Of a stretch of DNA of 64,000 nucleotides, positions 11,650-24,600 are shown piece by piece. A program made the translations under genes and the position numbers. The stretch lies in contig JABANP010000241.1 in the NCBI GenBank assembly GCA_013115135.1, positions 1 to 64,000 on the forward strand. The letters run 5' to 3'. The first letter of the stretch is position 1. Every line of letters begins with the position of its first letter. The notes beneath the pieces are model-generated. The model had not been told where the DNA came from. It saw nothing but the letters and a program-made list of their open reading frames with translations, and made no database searches. The stretch comes from Perkinsus olseni (taxonomy: Eukaryota > Perkinsozoa > Perkinsida > Perkinsidae).

Positions 11650-13080
11650 TGAGTCAACTTTTTTGTAACACACTGGCATTTAGCGCAAATCGCTCGGGAG
11701 ATAGGGAGAAATCCTGGCGCTGTGCACCGAAGCATGCTAAATAGCTCCAGCCGTATTATACGACATACACTCCGTGAACAGAATTGGGATCAACATGGGA
11801 ACACGGATGACCGTGGAGGCATTAGTGTCACCGTCGAACAGCTAGCGGACAATGAGTGAATAATGGGATGAACCGAATAGAACGATGACTGCTCCAGTCG
11901 ACAGTCAACGAAGATCCGATTAAATCGGATTTATTATCATACTCGGCAGATGTAGAGCAACATGTCCAATAGAGAATTACGTCGAATGTACCAAGAGAAC
12001 TGTAGCAATTAGTAAGGGCACTGGCGTATGCAGTCTTTATGGGGACCTTCTACGAAGAGGCAATCGCACTCAGACCCGCGAGTTGGATCACAATAATGGG
12101 CCTGTCTTGCCCTAATATTATGTCTTGCCATAATATGCCTAGATGCCTTGTTCTAATCTTGCCTCAGCTGGCAGGCTCTGTCACAGTGAGCTTGCCAGCT
12201 GAGGTCTCGAAGGCGCCCAAAGGGCTGCTCGAGCCAGACAACACGAGCAACCCGAGGGAGCTGTTCGAAGTGAGATAGGTTAGCGCCATGCTTAAAAGAA
12301 CTTGCCCATGACGATTTCAGTACGCCTGCCCTGCCCTTGATCCACTGTGCACACGAGGCGTTCACGAGTGCTGGCACGAGTGAGCGCATGGACTACAACA
12401 GATGTTAGCTAAACCAGCGCTTAAGAGATAGCGAAACCGATTCCTCGGAAGAAAAGGGCCGGAGAAAAGAACGCTCGCCCACTGTACTTTATCGTATCGT
12501 TGAAGCACTTGCAGAGTTTTCCCAGGCTACAGGAACCCGAGAGGACCCCTTTGGCCCATTCAATATGCCATCGCAGATTTACAGGAAAATCGCTAGGCTC
12601 GTTTGGAAGTTCGCATTTATGACCCCCTGTTCAGATATGATGCTCGTGGCGCGTTACCATCGGTGGCTATGTGGGACCCTCCCCAATCCGCCATAAAATT
12701 TTGTCGCCGACAAACTGTCGAGAGCAACCCCTTTCAGCGAGCACCATTATCAGCTTTCCGCTATTGATGATTGATTCACATCTCGCAGCGGCGCTACGAG
12801 CGCTACGGTAGCGCAACGCAACCTCACCTCTCAGAAAGATAACCTATTATATCTTATCATCTGATATGATACGAGAAAACGCTAGCTAGATCTCGAAATA
12901 GTGATGTTGTATTACACCACTCTGCCAGAAACTGAAGTCCTACAGCAGCGGACAGATTTTGCAGTTCACCTTAGACGTGCCTCCGGGGTAAGATACCTCG
13001 AAGAACTCAGGACTCACCAGAAAAAAGCGATACATAAGGTAACAGGCAGAGCTTCATCGCGAGACTGCCTCCTGATGAAT
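11650..13080. other. No recognisable gene
   Basis: No family-like reading frame seen. It holds one strong hairpin (12,162-12,204) and otherwise mixed sequence. Confidence 0.5.
12162..12204. repeat. Strong imperfect hairpin
   Basis: CCTCAGCTGGCA-G-GCTC pairs with GAGC-T-TGCCAGCTGAGG around a 9-nt loop (tgtcacagt). Confidence 0.7.
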
Positions 13081-13083
13081 TCA

Positions 13084-13590
13084 TTGATTGGCTGGCCCAA
13101 AGAATCGAGTCCAGCTGGACAATGTCGATGAAATCCGAGACAAAACTGCATTTTTGCCGCTTATGAGAGTAAAGTAGACATCTCGCTTATCATTCCTCTG
13201 GAAGTAAGTCATGTCCGTTTCTTTGAGCTCGAAGTCGCATGTCTTCTTAACGTCTCGTTTCCAATTTTCAAGAGGGTCCCCACCGTCAGAGAGGTCGTAG
13301 CTGTTGTAGAGATCGTTGTAACGATAAAGAGGGCCTGGAGATGATGATGTGATAATATCCCGTCGATACCTGAGGTCCACATCTCCTCCTGGTACGGGTT
13401 TTTTGCAGATAGCTTCGTAAGTGATGGTCATTTCGCCACGCTTGGTGGGAGAGTCTTTCATATAGGCGCTGATATAGACAAAGTGACCAGACCGCGCTCT
13501 AACCTTAAACTTGGAGTCGCCATACGCACCATGCAGCACGGTAGAAATCCCCAAGAAGAGTGGGTAGATGATGGACCAGGTTCACATGCG
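13084..13590 (-). CDS. Unrecognised protein, possibly secreted, start unresolved
   Basis: A 157+ residue open frame with a normal protein-like composition (GDSKFKVRARSGHFVYISAY ... DPLENWKRDVKKTCDFELK). Just upstream in the same frame is WSIIYPLFLGISTVLHG, hydrophobic and signal-peptide-like, but no ATG precedes it before a TGA. The start may be in an upstream exon or lost. No known family recognised. Confidence 0.4.
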
Positions 13591-13656
13591 AGAGCTCCTG
13601 TTTCAGAAGGGGAGAATGTAAGCTAAACAGAACGACGGGAAGTTCACTCTGAGAAC

Positions 13657-14161
13657 TGCACTATAACTCAGTACAGTGTGGCTATTTGAGACGGGGCTCA
13701 AAGAGAGGTGAATTTGGACTGGATAGGAGCTAAGCAATAATGTGATTTACAGCTTACTGAGACAAGCTAAGCTTGGTGTGCGACACAACGAGTGCACGCG
13801 TGCTCTCGTGGTATACGCGGTGACTTCCGGAGTCTAGGGACATCGTATAGCGTATCGCGAACTCCTTTTTTTTCATTAGAGGATCACCCTTGATGCTGGG
13901 GGACCTGTTGCGGCGGAAGCAGAGCCTAAGCTGGAAGCCATGCTAACCACCCAGCGTCTCTGCTACCACAGCACCAAGTCTGCACTGCTCCCAGCCACGC
14001 AGACCTGTAGTGCTCCATCGAGCTGCCCACGAAAGCAGTAGGAGAGGGTCCGGTTACGACTCACACCTCGGTACCCGGATACAGGCTACAGGTTCGTGCT
14101 TGGCTAGTTCCAGTGCCTCTCCCAACCCTAGCGTCTATGGGATTTCCTGAGTTGTAGTGCA
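13657..14161. mobile_element. Small inverted-repeat element, copy 3, diverged
   Basis: Left end tgcactataactcag and right end ctgagttgtagtgca are near-perfect inverted termini. The left 90 bp match the 3,852 copy (gtggctatttgagacgggg). The internal sequence differs, so this is an independent member of the family. Confidence 0.65.
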
Positions 14162-14877
14162 CGCAGCAGCACAGGTTAGTAAATGTGGACCAAACCGGGA
14201 TTGTTCCAACGAACAATGAAAAGTAACTTACATTATGCAAGACCACCTACTCATTCATACGACTAGTCTTCTCGCATTCAATCAAGGCAATGTTGCTGCC
14301 TGCCGTAGTAGAACAGAATCTGTTCAACTGATCACTGGGCGCGCGCGACGGATGAAAGTTGTCAATGACAACTTGTCATCCTCATCTCTACGGAGTGCAG
14401 TTTAGTGACAAGCTAGTGACAACTAGGCCTTGGTGACGAAGTGGTGAGGCTCGCTCAGCGAAGCCGTCAACTCTAGAAAGTGAATTATTCATTGTACTCG
14501 AGGGTCCCAATAATCGTGTAGTTGTTCAAAAAGGTTCGGTGAAAACAGCATTGTGAAGCGGAAGCACTGCATGTACAACAACGTACAAAATTGACCATCG
14601 GGGCGTTCGAAGTTTCGACATTTTGCATGACGTTGTGATGTGTTCAGTTGTGACATCGACGTGGTTCGATGTCAGTTAAATCCTCCGCTCCAGGCGGGTG
14701 GGTCCGAGTTGAGAGCGATTTACGACCCTTCACTAGAAAGGGCGGAGTCGGTGTGCGACTCACGCCCTTGCGCCCGATCGGACCCATTGTACGCCGAGCT
14801 CCGCGCGTTCGGCTGGTGTGCGCCGGAACCGAGTACGGTACTACGGTTGCATCCCGGTACTAAACGCGTGCTTCCCC

Positions 14878-16150
14878 TCACGAAACCGACTCACGCGACA
14901 TGAGCATACAGTCATGCACCGTCATATACCCCCGACAGCATGGCGTAGGCATGTCTATATTCTTGTGATCTGGCCACGCCGTCCAGATAGTCCTTCTCCA
15001 GGGACGACGTCTTGAGTCAAGACTCTTGACGGCCGGGCCGTCACGGCCCATCTCCCGTACGCGAGCCTGTTGTATCAGGGTATCTTCGGCCCACATCCAT
15101 TGAGCGCCGGTTCGCCTTATGCTGTGCGTTCCTACTGCGGACCAGTCTCTTATGCCTGTGTGCCGGCGCACTACATCCCGCATACCATCCAGGTACTCTT
15201 TGTACTCTAGGCGGTCCCCCCTTCCGTTGACGAATATCGCAGACCCGCAGGCGGTTCCCACTCGAACTTCTCGCATTGACCTGCACATGTAATTGTGGAG
15301 GCGATGGACTGCGCAAGCCGGCTCGGCACACGGCCTCGTGGTGTTCCTTTGAGCGCATCCGACTCTCCTCGTAGCCCCTACTCTGTTTTGGTCGGTTTTA
15401 CTCCCTCTGATGCTCAGACGCACTACGTCGACCTCGTGCCGTGTTTCGAAGGTGACCTCCCAAACGTTTAAAGCCAAGCACTCTTCAGCCCTCAACAAGG
15501 CGAACGTCGACAACAACGTGGCCGTCGCTAGGCTCTCTTCTTCGGAGCTTCCCGCAGCCTGCATTGTCCTCCTGAGGTCGGACTCTGATATCGGCTCCGC
15601 TTTCTTGTCCTTGCGGAAGTAGCCATGTCTTGACAACCGTCTCGTGACGCCTTTCGAGGCTCTAGATACCAACTCGGATTCTGTCTCTCTCAGCGAGTTT
15701 TCCGATTCCGCGTTTAGCGTTTTTATCGCCGAGACGTACGACCGTATGGTGGAGTAAGGATAGCCCGCGGACCACATCACCCATATGAAAAGAGGTTACA
15801 GAGCGTCCTGAGAGGGGAAACGGTTCCGTGGGAGGGTCTCCTTCGCGGATTCCGTCGCGGAAGACGGCCGAATATAAGTTGGCCGCCGAGGAATACGACT
15901 TCCTCGTCTTTTCGGCGAGGGCGTCTCTGACGAGCGCGGCCACCTCCGCGTCCACGTTGACTCCGGCCCTCTCTGCTCCGCTGAGTAGACCTGCGGCCTC
16001 GCGACGGCGGATCATGGAGCCTACAGGGCAACTACTCCCTAGCCTCTTCGCACTCCAACGTAACCACACGCGTTTGGAAACAAAGCCACAACTCACTCGC
16101 GCCTCGTCATTCACGATTTGACTTCTCACTGCTAGCTTACCGACCCTTCC
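14878..16150 (-). pseudogene. Tyrosine recombinase of a decayed DIRS-like retroelement
   Basis: The integrase of YR retroelements. An N-terminal SAM-like stretch (VAALVRDALAEKTRKSYSSA) is followed in another frame by the catalytic domain: STFALLRAEECLAL holds the first Arg and HSIRRTGAQWMW the HxxR box. After REMGR the frame is lost and no convincing final Tyr segment is seen. Several frame changes mark it as dead. Confidence 0.7.
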
Positions 16151-16158
16151 GCGTACGG

Positions 16159-17510
16159 CTACTTGGCGGCGGACATCCACTCCTTTTCGACAGTTCCTCT
16201 TATCCAGTGCTGCGGGATGCCGGAGGCGTCCGATCTTGAAAGCTTGTCAGCTATCGTGTTGTTCTCCGACGCCACTCGGCAAACCACGTGGTCGGAGAGC
16301 ACCAGCCCGGCGAGATGCTGCGTGATGTTCCGCAACAAACCGGCCAACACTAGGGTTCGCGAGTACAGCTTCGATAAGATGCGTCTAGCCGCCTCGTTGT
16401 CAACAAAAATGGTGACCCTGTCGTTCTTTCACTGCCCGAAGCGCCGTTCGGCTAATCGGATCGCGACGCACACAGGCAACAGCTCTAGCGTTACCATGTC
16501 CCTGGACTCGAGCGGAACTTGTGCGTCAGCGCTGATGCCTTTCCACTGTCCAAGCACCTCACGGCTGACCTTTTCTTGGAACCACACGACCGGTCGCCTG
16601 CTCCCCGCTGTCGATCTAGCTGCTCCTTCCTCCAGTGCTATGATGCCCCCAACGGCCCCGAGTGAGGCGTCCGTCATGATTAGCATCTGGTTAGCTTGAA
16701 CGAGTGATGCCCGAGGATCACCTATGGGGCCGACTGGCGGGAAGGACTTAGACCCGCTGACCACCGCGTGGAAGAGCTTCGAGACAATGTAGATCTCACC
16801 CTTCTCGGGACAAGGAGCGTGGTGGAATCCACGTCTGCGGACGACGCTGAGCAGGCCATAGTAGGGCTGGAGGTTACTTCGGAGGTAAGAGCGCAGCATA
16901 GTATATGATATACTGTATATCGATTCAACTTCCCTGCCAACGAGGAAAGGGCCTTCTCGGATATGCTTTTTTCGCGCAGCAAGCCAACCAGCGCCTCCGC
17001 CAGGCTCTGGATCTTCTCGGGGTCGAGCTCGAAGGTCGCTGATTCTTGCAGGCTGGTCCGGATTCCTATGACCGTGGCCGCCGATTCGTTCAGCCCCAGC
17101 TTCTCGAAGCTGATGTCCGGGTCGGACAGTCCGACCCAAGCATGATCCAGAAGATCAGAACAATAGACGCGGCTTCAGCGAAAACGCTTGTCAAGAAACA
17201 GAAGAAGCCGTCGTCGACGTACATAAACGAACCCAACTGTCCCGGGTCCTCGTCGGTGCCCAAGAAAGCGCGTAATACCACCTCGAAGCATCTTTGCGCG
17301 CAGGTAGCGTACCTCACGAACCAGTAAGCCGAACAGGTGAGGCCGAACGACGACACCAGATTTTCGTAGCCTACTACCGATCCGTCGCCAAACTCCTGAG
17401 TGAAGCACACGTTTTTGCGCTCCTCCCCGTGCACCCCGAGAGTGCGGTAGGTAGAGCGGAGGTCCAGTTGTAGCAGTCGGTAGTCTTTTGGGCGGTGGCG
17501 GTGCGTTAAG
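16159..17510 (-). pseudogene. RT-RNase H of a decayed DIRS-like retroelement
   Basis: Reading down the minus strand: RT motif A-like QLDLRSTYRTLGV at about 17,480, the YVDDGF active site at about 17,220, a frameshift, then RNase H (TDASLGAVGGIIAL ... DMVTLELLPVCVAIR ... NNTIADKLSR, ending at about 16,230). It is followed by the recombinase in the usual DIRS order. The upstream end is cut off by a miniature MULE-type element at 17,513. Confidence 0.7.
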
Positions 17511-17512
17511 GC

Positions 17513-18377
17513 GGGATTTTCACGTTTCGTTCACCAAATAGTCGTACATTTTCGACTCATGTCTCCAATACTCATACACTTCCTAATCGTACACGAAATA
17601 CTCGTACACCGAATAGTCATGCACAAAATACTCATACACGAGAGATTCGAACATATAAAACTCGTATACATGATGCTCGTATACGTGATACCCGTACATA
17701 TAACACCCGTACACATAATAGTCGTACACTTTCAACTCGTATACCAGCATTTCATACATTCTCATTTCGTACACAACCCCAGTTTCAAGTCATACACCGT
17801 CATTTCGTACAGTACACTCCGCGAAAATTTTTAGGCAAGTCGCGGAGCTGCTCCGCGACTTGCGTAAAAGATTCTCGCGCTGGCTCCGCCGGCGCTCTCG
17901 CGCCCCTAGTACCACTCTACTTCCTCCCCTGGTAAGGGAGTCCCTGCATATAGGTCCGAACCTGCGATCTTCCGATCGAGAGTCCGCTACCCTTAACTAC
18001 CATACCACTCACATTAAAATCTTTTTCTCACAGAGTGGCGCGAACAGTTCGCTCCCTATAGACAATATAACTTCCTTCGCTCCGTCATTGCACCCAGCGC
18101 GCGGCTCAAAAATGCGACTCAGCAACCATAGTGTACGAGTCGTGCTCGTGTACGAGTTCTAGTGCATGAGATTCACGTGTACGAACTTTATGTGTACGAC
18201 TCACTACATGAACGAGTATTATATGTACGAGTATCATGAGTACGAGTATTACGTGCACGACTCTCAAGTGTACGGAATGACGATGTACGAATCCAATGAG
18301 TGAACGAGTATTCAGTGTACGAGCCGTGTACTAAGTGATAGTGTACGAGTTTTCGGTGTACGAATCGTAATACACCC
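17513..18377. mobile_element. Miniature MULE derivative with minisatellite inverted arms
   Basis: The left arm (about 17,513-17,820) is built of degenerate actcgtacac-type units; the right arm (about 18,120-18,377) is the same in inverted orientation, ending ggtgtacgaatcgtaatacaccc. The right end matches the right end of the full MULE at 57,483-60,716. The middle holds no transposase. It contains a GC-rich inverted repeat (gtcgcggagctgctccgcgac, 17,841-17,861) and, on the minus strand near 17,960, a tRNA B-box-like stretch. Confidence 0.6.
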
Positions 18378-18379
18378 AA

Positions 18380-18780
18380 GGTAACAACGGTACTCGGGCG
18401 TTGTTAGAATCAACGTCCAACTCCACGCTCCCGCTCGGTTTCGCCAATCGTACGCGAAACCGGTTGACGGTTTTGCAAATCGCTTCGCTTTCCTCAGCGT
18501 CTCCAAAGGGTATTGTCAGAAATATAGCACGTCAGGTTACCTGACTCAGACAGCAATATCTGACGAAAGTCGACAGTGACGCTGCCCGGAGATCCCCTTA
18601 ATAATAAAGAGATGATAGAATCCACTGTGGATTATCCACACTAAACACGAATCCTTTCAAGCTCACGAAAGCTCCCCCATGTCCTGTGCGTATCTTTGTA
18701 TGCGTACTGCGTGTCCCACTAGCAAACTACTGGCAGGCAACCCAACACGAGCCGCGGAATTCAGAAATGGTAAATCGTCG
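18380..18780. other. No recognisable gene
   Basis: Spacer between the miniature element and the CDK stop codon; nothing family-like seen. Confidence 0.5.
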
Positions 18781-18790
18781 TGAAATTCCA

Positions 18791-21515
18791 TCATCCATCC
18801 ACAGCTGGGCGGAGGGCCTTCGCTAGCTCTTCCTTGCTGGCCATACTCGGGTGGCCCGAAGTAAAGTAGTCATGCTCGAGGAGGTCAGCACTGGATGGCC
18901 GCGCCGACGGGTTCAACATCAGCATACCTGAACGGGCGAAACTGGCGAATACACGAGGGTGTTGATTAAGTTGGAAATTTTCACGGCTAAGAGTAAAAAT
19001 GACGAGAATTAGAAGACAAAAAACACGACACGACGAAAATGGAGGCGAAAAGTGAAAAATATCCAAGAAAAGTGGGAAGCAAAAAACTACGACTGAATAA
19101 TCCTCCGCGTCGAATCGTCAAACCCACTTTTCAGGAATTCATCCAACTTTTCCGATTCCTTGCAAGCATCCCCGAACATTTCCCGCGGCCAATTATCGGG
19201 TTCTGGTAAATACGCAAACTCATGGAAGCTGGGCAGACTTGCTGCTTCAGGCCACGTCTGTTCCGAGGGTGTGCCGAGCAGCTCTACGATGGCCTTGAGG
19301 AGGTCGAGCTCTGAGGGTACCTGAAGACGGCAACTGCGGATGGTCCCGTGTTGTTGACGAGATGGAATGATATTCACACTGTTTACCCACCGAGAATTTC
19401 AGAATTTTCGGAGAAAAACTTTTATGAGAAGCCCCACAGGCCGAAACAGTGAGTGACTTCTGGGGTTTCGAAATTCTGAAGATATTCCGCATCTAGCAAG
19501 GCCTTCGCACGAGGGTTGCAAACTAAATTAAATCGCCGATAAATTTTTCCACCCAAATCATTCCCACTGGGCAAGGTCATCCTCTGTTCAACCTCTTAAC
19601 GACAGCAAGTGGCATCATGTCGAGTCTCGCTGTCCAGGATACGGGTTAACAGCGATGATGATCTTCCCTCCTCCTCACCTGGAACAGCGGGGCCCTCCGC
19701 TTCACCGTGCTCGGTCGACTTCTCTCACCCCTCGGGAGCATCTCAGCCATCAGCGTACCAACAGACCAGATGTCCACGGCTGGGGAGTAGTAGGAGGACT
19801 CGAACAGCAGCTCGGGTGCTCGGTACCACAACGTGACGACGTTGAAGGTCATGTTCCCGCCGAAAGATCGCTTCGACTGGCTGAAGCATCCCTGAGAGGA
19901 AGCACATCATAGCAGCCTGATCGCCGTCAACCAGCAGCAGCGTACAGTGGTCAGTTTCTCCTGGACAAGGCGAGAGAACGATGATTTTCTTGCCGCTGTC
20001 GAGTACTTTCCCGAGAAATTCGGAAGAAGGCGTCGTAATGGTGATTTAATACCATACCAAATTTCTTCTATGAAATAGTTGAATGAGGCCCCTCATCGTC
20101 ATGTCGATAGGTAGCTTGGGGCATGACTCGGTTTTATGATAATTCTATCTCCGAGAATCGCAATTCACGAGAAACGTCCTGATCTCAGGATCTGTAAACA
20201 CATACCGTACCAACAACGATGAAAAGGGCATTCACCCTTGCCGTGTCTTTGCGTTTCATGCATCCAGCTTAGCTTCATCGGAGTATACGTTCTCACTTTT
20301 CGACCATTCATTCAAACCATCTCTCCACGACTCACTACACAGTATCAATTACCGGACAAAATTACTGTATTCATGATACTGATCCAAGTTGAGCTTACCG
20401 GTGGCGGCTGACCGATTTGCCGGGCCAGGCCGAAATCGGTGAGACTGAGGGTTCCGGTGTTGATGTCGCACAACACATTGCCCGAGGAGAGATCCCGATG
20501 GACGAACCATGCGTCGTGAAGGGCCTTGACGCCCGAGGCGATCTGGTACACCATGCTCTTGATACACGCTAATGATAACGTTACATTCCGCGAACCTGAA
20601 AATGACAATTCGTGAGACGCTTCGCTCCGCTAGGAGAATCTTTCTCTCACTCAAGACTTTCTTCAAATCACAATGCATGAACTTCATAACCAAGGACAAC
20701 TGGGGTTGTTTGTGGCGTGGCGTAGCAGTCGACGCCGATTCTTCCGCCGAGGCCTCATCCTCGTTAATTGACGCAAAGACCTGCCGAAAGACCGCCTGTT
20801 GTAGCAACCGGGGGCATCAGGTGGTGTCACCACCGTGGTGACACAAGACTCAACACGCAAGGACTTAGCGCTAATTCATGCCTCCAGGGCGGAAGTGGCA
20901 AGTCCGTCAATCCATAATCAGCAGACAGCCAACGGTCAAATTTCATCCCGAAGACCGCTGCGAGAATACTCAGGAAAAATACATCCTTCACCGGGCGAGG
21001 ACCTCAGCTGGGGCAGCTAATAATAAGGAGGGCTGGGGACCTTGTCGAAGAGCCTCTTCCCCGCGTCAGGTCATCTGCACGATTGCATGTTAATTTCCCT
21101 GCGGATTCCCCACTTTCCAGATCGCGGTCATCGGCAATTTCGTGGCGCGCGAGAACTACTTACATCGACTAGAGACATCACGTTGTCGCTATGGACAGCT
21201 TTCATGACCTTCATCTCTCTGATACAGGTAAAGTGTATCCCGCCGATACCACCACTAGTGCCTGCACGCATGCACATCTCAATTCTGCTCCACCCGCGCT
21301 TCAACCTAAGATACCCACCAGCCGCTGCTGCTGCCGTCTTCAGCCTCTTTAATAGCGACATCCTCTCCATTCGAGAGATCCTTTGCCAAGAACACCTTAC
21401 CGTAGGTTCCCTCACCTAAATTTTACAACTCTCAGCGGAGCGAAGCGAAAATCCTATTTTTCCGGCTCACTGATGAACTTCTCTATTCGGTATCTTTTCC
21501 TCCCTCTGAGCTCAT
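18791..21515 (-). CDS. CDK-like (CMGC) Ser/Thr kinase, parent gene
   Basis: Start ATG 21,515 ([16 protein letters not shown]). Exons give the glycine loop EGTYGKV, the Lys in [20 protein letters not shown] (C-helix region, CDK7-like IHFT.IRE), [17 protein letters not shown]-type [59 protein letters not shown] and a last exon ending at 18,791. Checked introns: 21,416-21,470 (55 nt), 21,255-21,318 (64 nt), 20,596-20,650 (55 nt). The loop reads HRDLSS rather than HRDLKP, so the usual catalytic-loop Lys is replaced. It would phosphorylate cell-cycle or transcription targets with a cyclin (family knowledge). The insert with [11 protein letters not shown] is unusual. Confidence 0.75.
20596..20650 (-). 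repeat. 55-nt CDK intron with AGCGGAGCGAAGCG core
   Basis: GTGAGAGAAAG ... TTTTCAG; the core (plus strand cgcttcgctccgct) lies at 20,618-20,631. It joins LKKVLS to the next exon. Confidence 0.75.
21255..21318 (-). repeat. 64-nt CDK intron containing the hairpin repeat in antisense
   Basis: Starts GTGGGTATCTTAGGTTGAAGC, the reverse complement of the second half of the hairpin repeat, and ends GGCACTAG. Splicing keeps the kinase frame into [10 protein letters not shown]. Confidence 0.65.
21416..21470 (-). repeat. 55-nt CDK intron with CGCTTCGCTCCGCT core
   Basis: GTGAGCCGG ... AAATTTAG; the core lies at 21,434-21,447 in the opposite orientation to the 20,596 intron. It joins FIS to EGTYGKV in phase. 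Confidence 0.75.
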
Positions 21516-21585
21516 GATGATGCCCCTCCGCTACTGCCACCATAACAGGACGCCTACAGATCGAGATTCAAAAATCACGGAAAAA

Positions 21586-21614
21586 CGCAACATGCCGGGA
21601 TCGAACCTGGATAC
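21586..21614 (-). repeat. tRNA T-arm-like fragment
   Basis: CCAGGTTCGATCCCGGCATG on the minus strand, a B-box match without a 5' tRNA half. Confidence 0.45.
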
Positions 21615-21699
21615 CAGTCACTAATTATGAATCTTAACATCATCTCTGCTCGCTTCATTTATGCTGCAATGGCGAATCTTGCACTCTTGCAAAACCTCA

Positions 21700-24600
21700 T
21701 CATTTCTTAACTTTCTTCGCTTTCGCGCCTCCTGTCGAAGCGCTTGCTCTCTTCCTGCCACCAGTACTCACACCGTCTGAACACGATAATATCGACAGCT
21801 AGCAAAACCGAAAATTCCGACCAGAAAAAAATTAATACGAAAAACACAAAGTCACACCAGAAGAAAAATTCACTCACACAGTTCGCAAACAGGCGAGCTT
21901 CCATTCGAAAAAAATAGAATTTTCGAAAGCACAAAATCCCAAAAAATAAATACCAGAGAAAACGCCAGCCCGCCCAATAGTAGTACTCTTCTTAGTTTCC
22001 TTCTTGAAAGGGTCGAATTTATCCTCCTTCTTAATCGCCGGCTTGGACGTTTTAAAGAAAGTATCCAGCCTCATCTGGGTCTTAGCCTGCTTGCACTTCT
22101 TCAGCCGACTGATGTACCTTCACAAACATCCTCAACGGTGAAACAGACAAAAGAAATCTTATCAGTCCTCGATAGTTGTTTTCAGACACTCGAAATCGAC
22201 AGCGTATTCCCAAAAAGCCGATGACATCCCCGGGGATCGAACCTGTGCCTTTTCCTACTTATCAACCCGGTCTTCAGAGAACTGATTCTCGTCCACTAAA
22301 AACGTCTTCAACCCGTCATAATCGGGCGTCGGCCACTTCAATTCGACATTTTCCCTCTCCACCACAGGAGCCTCCAGAAAATACTCTCTCACCTGTCAGG
22401 GCGCGCGCTAAATACACCCATAATTTGTCAAATTTTCACCTTTTTATAATCTCCATTAGTCCAGCTGTCCGGCACAGTGAACTTGCTCTTGTCGATGTGC
22501 TCAAGCACACCTTCGATATTTTTGTGCTCGACGATTAGCTTAAAAGCGTTATTCGGACCTGGAAAACCAACTTCGCGCGCCCTAAAAATTCCACCGCAAC
22601 AGCGAGCTAAACCCAAAGATATCTTCATAAAGAAATCTAGCAACCGATCTGCAATTGCCTCGAGTCGACCTAAGATTCCATTCGGTGAGGGAGGACCCTG
22701 CCTCCCCGACAGAAATCACAGTTTTCTCTCTCCCTTAACTACCGATGCCTCGGATGGTGTCCAAATAATCACATCCGCACATGATGCAGAAGTCCACAAA
22801 CTGGTCCATCGTCACGTCCAGTTGCTCCAACACCACCGACAGAGACATTTCATAAACCTACAAACATGAAACGCTTCGCTCCGCTGAGGCCCAAAAACAC
22901 CGTGCTACTACCGGCTTCGTACTCTTCCCAGCAGAATGCTGCTGACCGCTTCCCAACGTGTTGAACAGATTCTTGATTTGAACTGGCGACCCGAAAGTGA
23001 GCACCTGTCAATCTGCCTTCCAAACGAGGTAACAATCCCTCCCTCTCATCTGCTAGGCTGACCCTAAGGGTTAGCGCGAAACCTCACAAATTGTCTCAAA
23101 AAGTCTTTCGAAAATCTTATAATATTTCTGATCTTATAAAACAGCCGTGGATGCGTAATAATGAGCATACTACCAAAACTCCGGGGTTATATCGAGGGAG
23201 GTACTAAAGAGCATCCCTATGTTACGTAACTCGTCAAATTTGGAGCGATCGGCAAAAAAAACGAATTTTCTAAGATTACTTGGAGGAGTCCATATGTGTA
23301 GGGCGGTCTAAAGACACTACCACCATCAGCATTTCATTGAGACCCCTCAGAACACAGAATTTCCCCAAAAGCAGCCACCCCCAATGCCCAACGCCAGCAG
23401 CAGGCTGCTTACGTCCATATCATCAGTGACAGCTCCATAACACTTACCGTACTTTACCAGAGCCGCGCAGCTGGCCTCAGCCTCCTCGGGAGCCTCAACG
23501 ATGCAGCAACCCATCATAGCTGATACAACGAAAAAGGGACGAATGAAATATACCCAAACTGCATCGCTCCGCTCAATACTCAGCAGTTTTTTCACATCTG
23601 CGTTCATCTTCGGGGTCACTCGGGTAGATCGATGGGCGGCTTTTCTGATACCCTCATCGTCACCTGCGAAAATATCTTCCGGTCACCCGTGCAGGATTCA
23701 AAATAGGTCGACGAAAAAGCCACAATCAGTCCCGAGGCCATAACAAGATGCGATCATTCCTAACACCGTTCTAATCATAAATCCATCACTTCCTCATAAA
23801 CCCCATCCACCAAGAAGCACGCCCGGCCGAATGACACAACGCAGTCCGCGGAGAGGTATCGTGCCGACTGCGGCCCGGAACACCGGTAAAAATATTAAAC
23901 CAAGATTTCTCCACCGCTACTACTACCCATCTCCCATGCGACATACCAAGCCCGCGTGATGCCGTAATGTTCTACTTTACCAATGATAATTATGGCGAAC
24001 TTTGAACAGTAAAATCACCACGCTGCCAATCACTACCCTTCTCAATAGCCTCCTTCAGATCTTCCTCAGCCTTCTTCTTGATCTCCCTTCTCTTCTCCAG
24101 CTCGCCCGTTTTAAGGCTCGGAGGCTTCCCATCGAACACGTACACCGGCTTGATACCTACACATCGGCCGCTCTCCACCACTGACAGACTTGACATGACG
24201 ACTCAGTATCTTTGGATGACCTAGTGACTCCCAAGATAGGGAGGCCCAGCGACCGACTACTCACTGTCAATAATTTTCATGATCATCATATCGACCTTCC
24301 CAACCGTCCGAGGCCTGTTCATTCTTGCCTCGATAAACGATAGTATTATCGGAAAAGAATCCGCGAGAGGCTAATACCACTCCAATCCGAACTCCTATCC
24401 CAATTGTAGCACCACTACCCGTCCCCTACCAGCTTCCATCATCCTCAACGTCCTCGTAACAAATCCAGATATATGTGAAGTAACGTCCCCTGCAGCATTG
24501 GTCAGATTAACGTGCTGATTATCTCCACCCAGACGCACGGCGATCAGGAACTGAACATCACCAACCTCCACGATGCATGGGAAAAGGCAGTTGAAACGGC

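Noticed and set aside
17513..18377. Target-site duplications flanking the MULE-type elements
   Set aside because: No matching 8-11-bp flanks found at either copy; ends may be off by a few bases or eroded.
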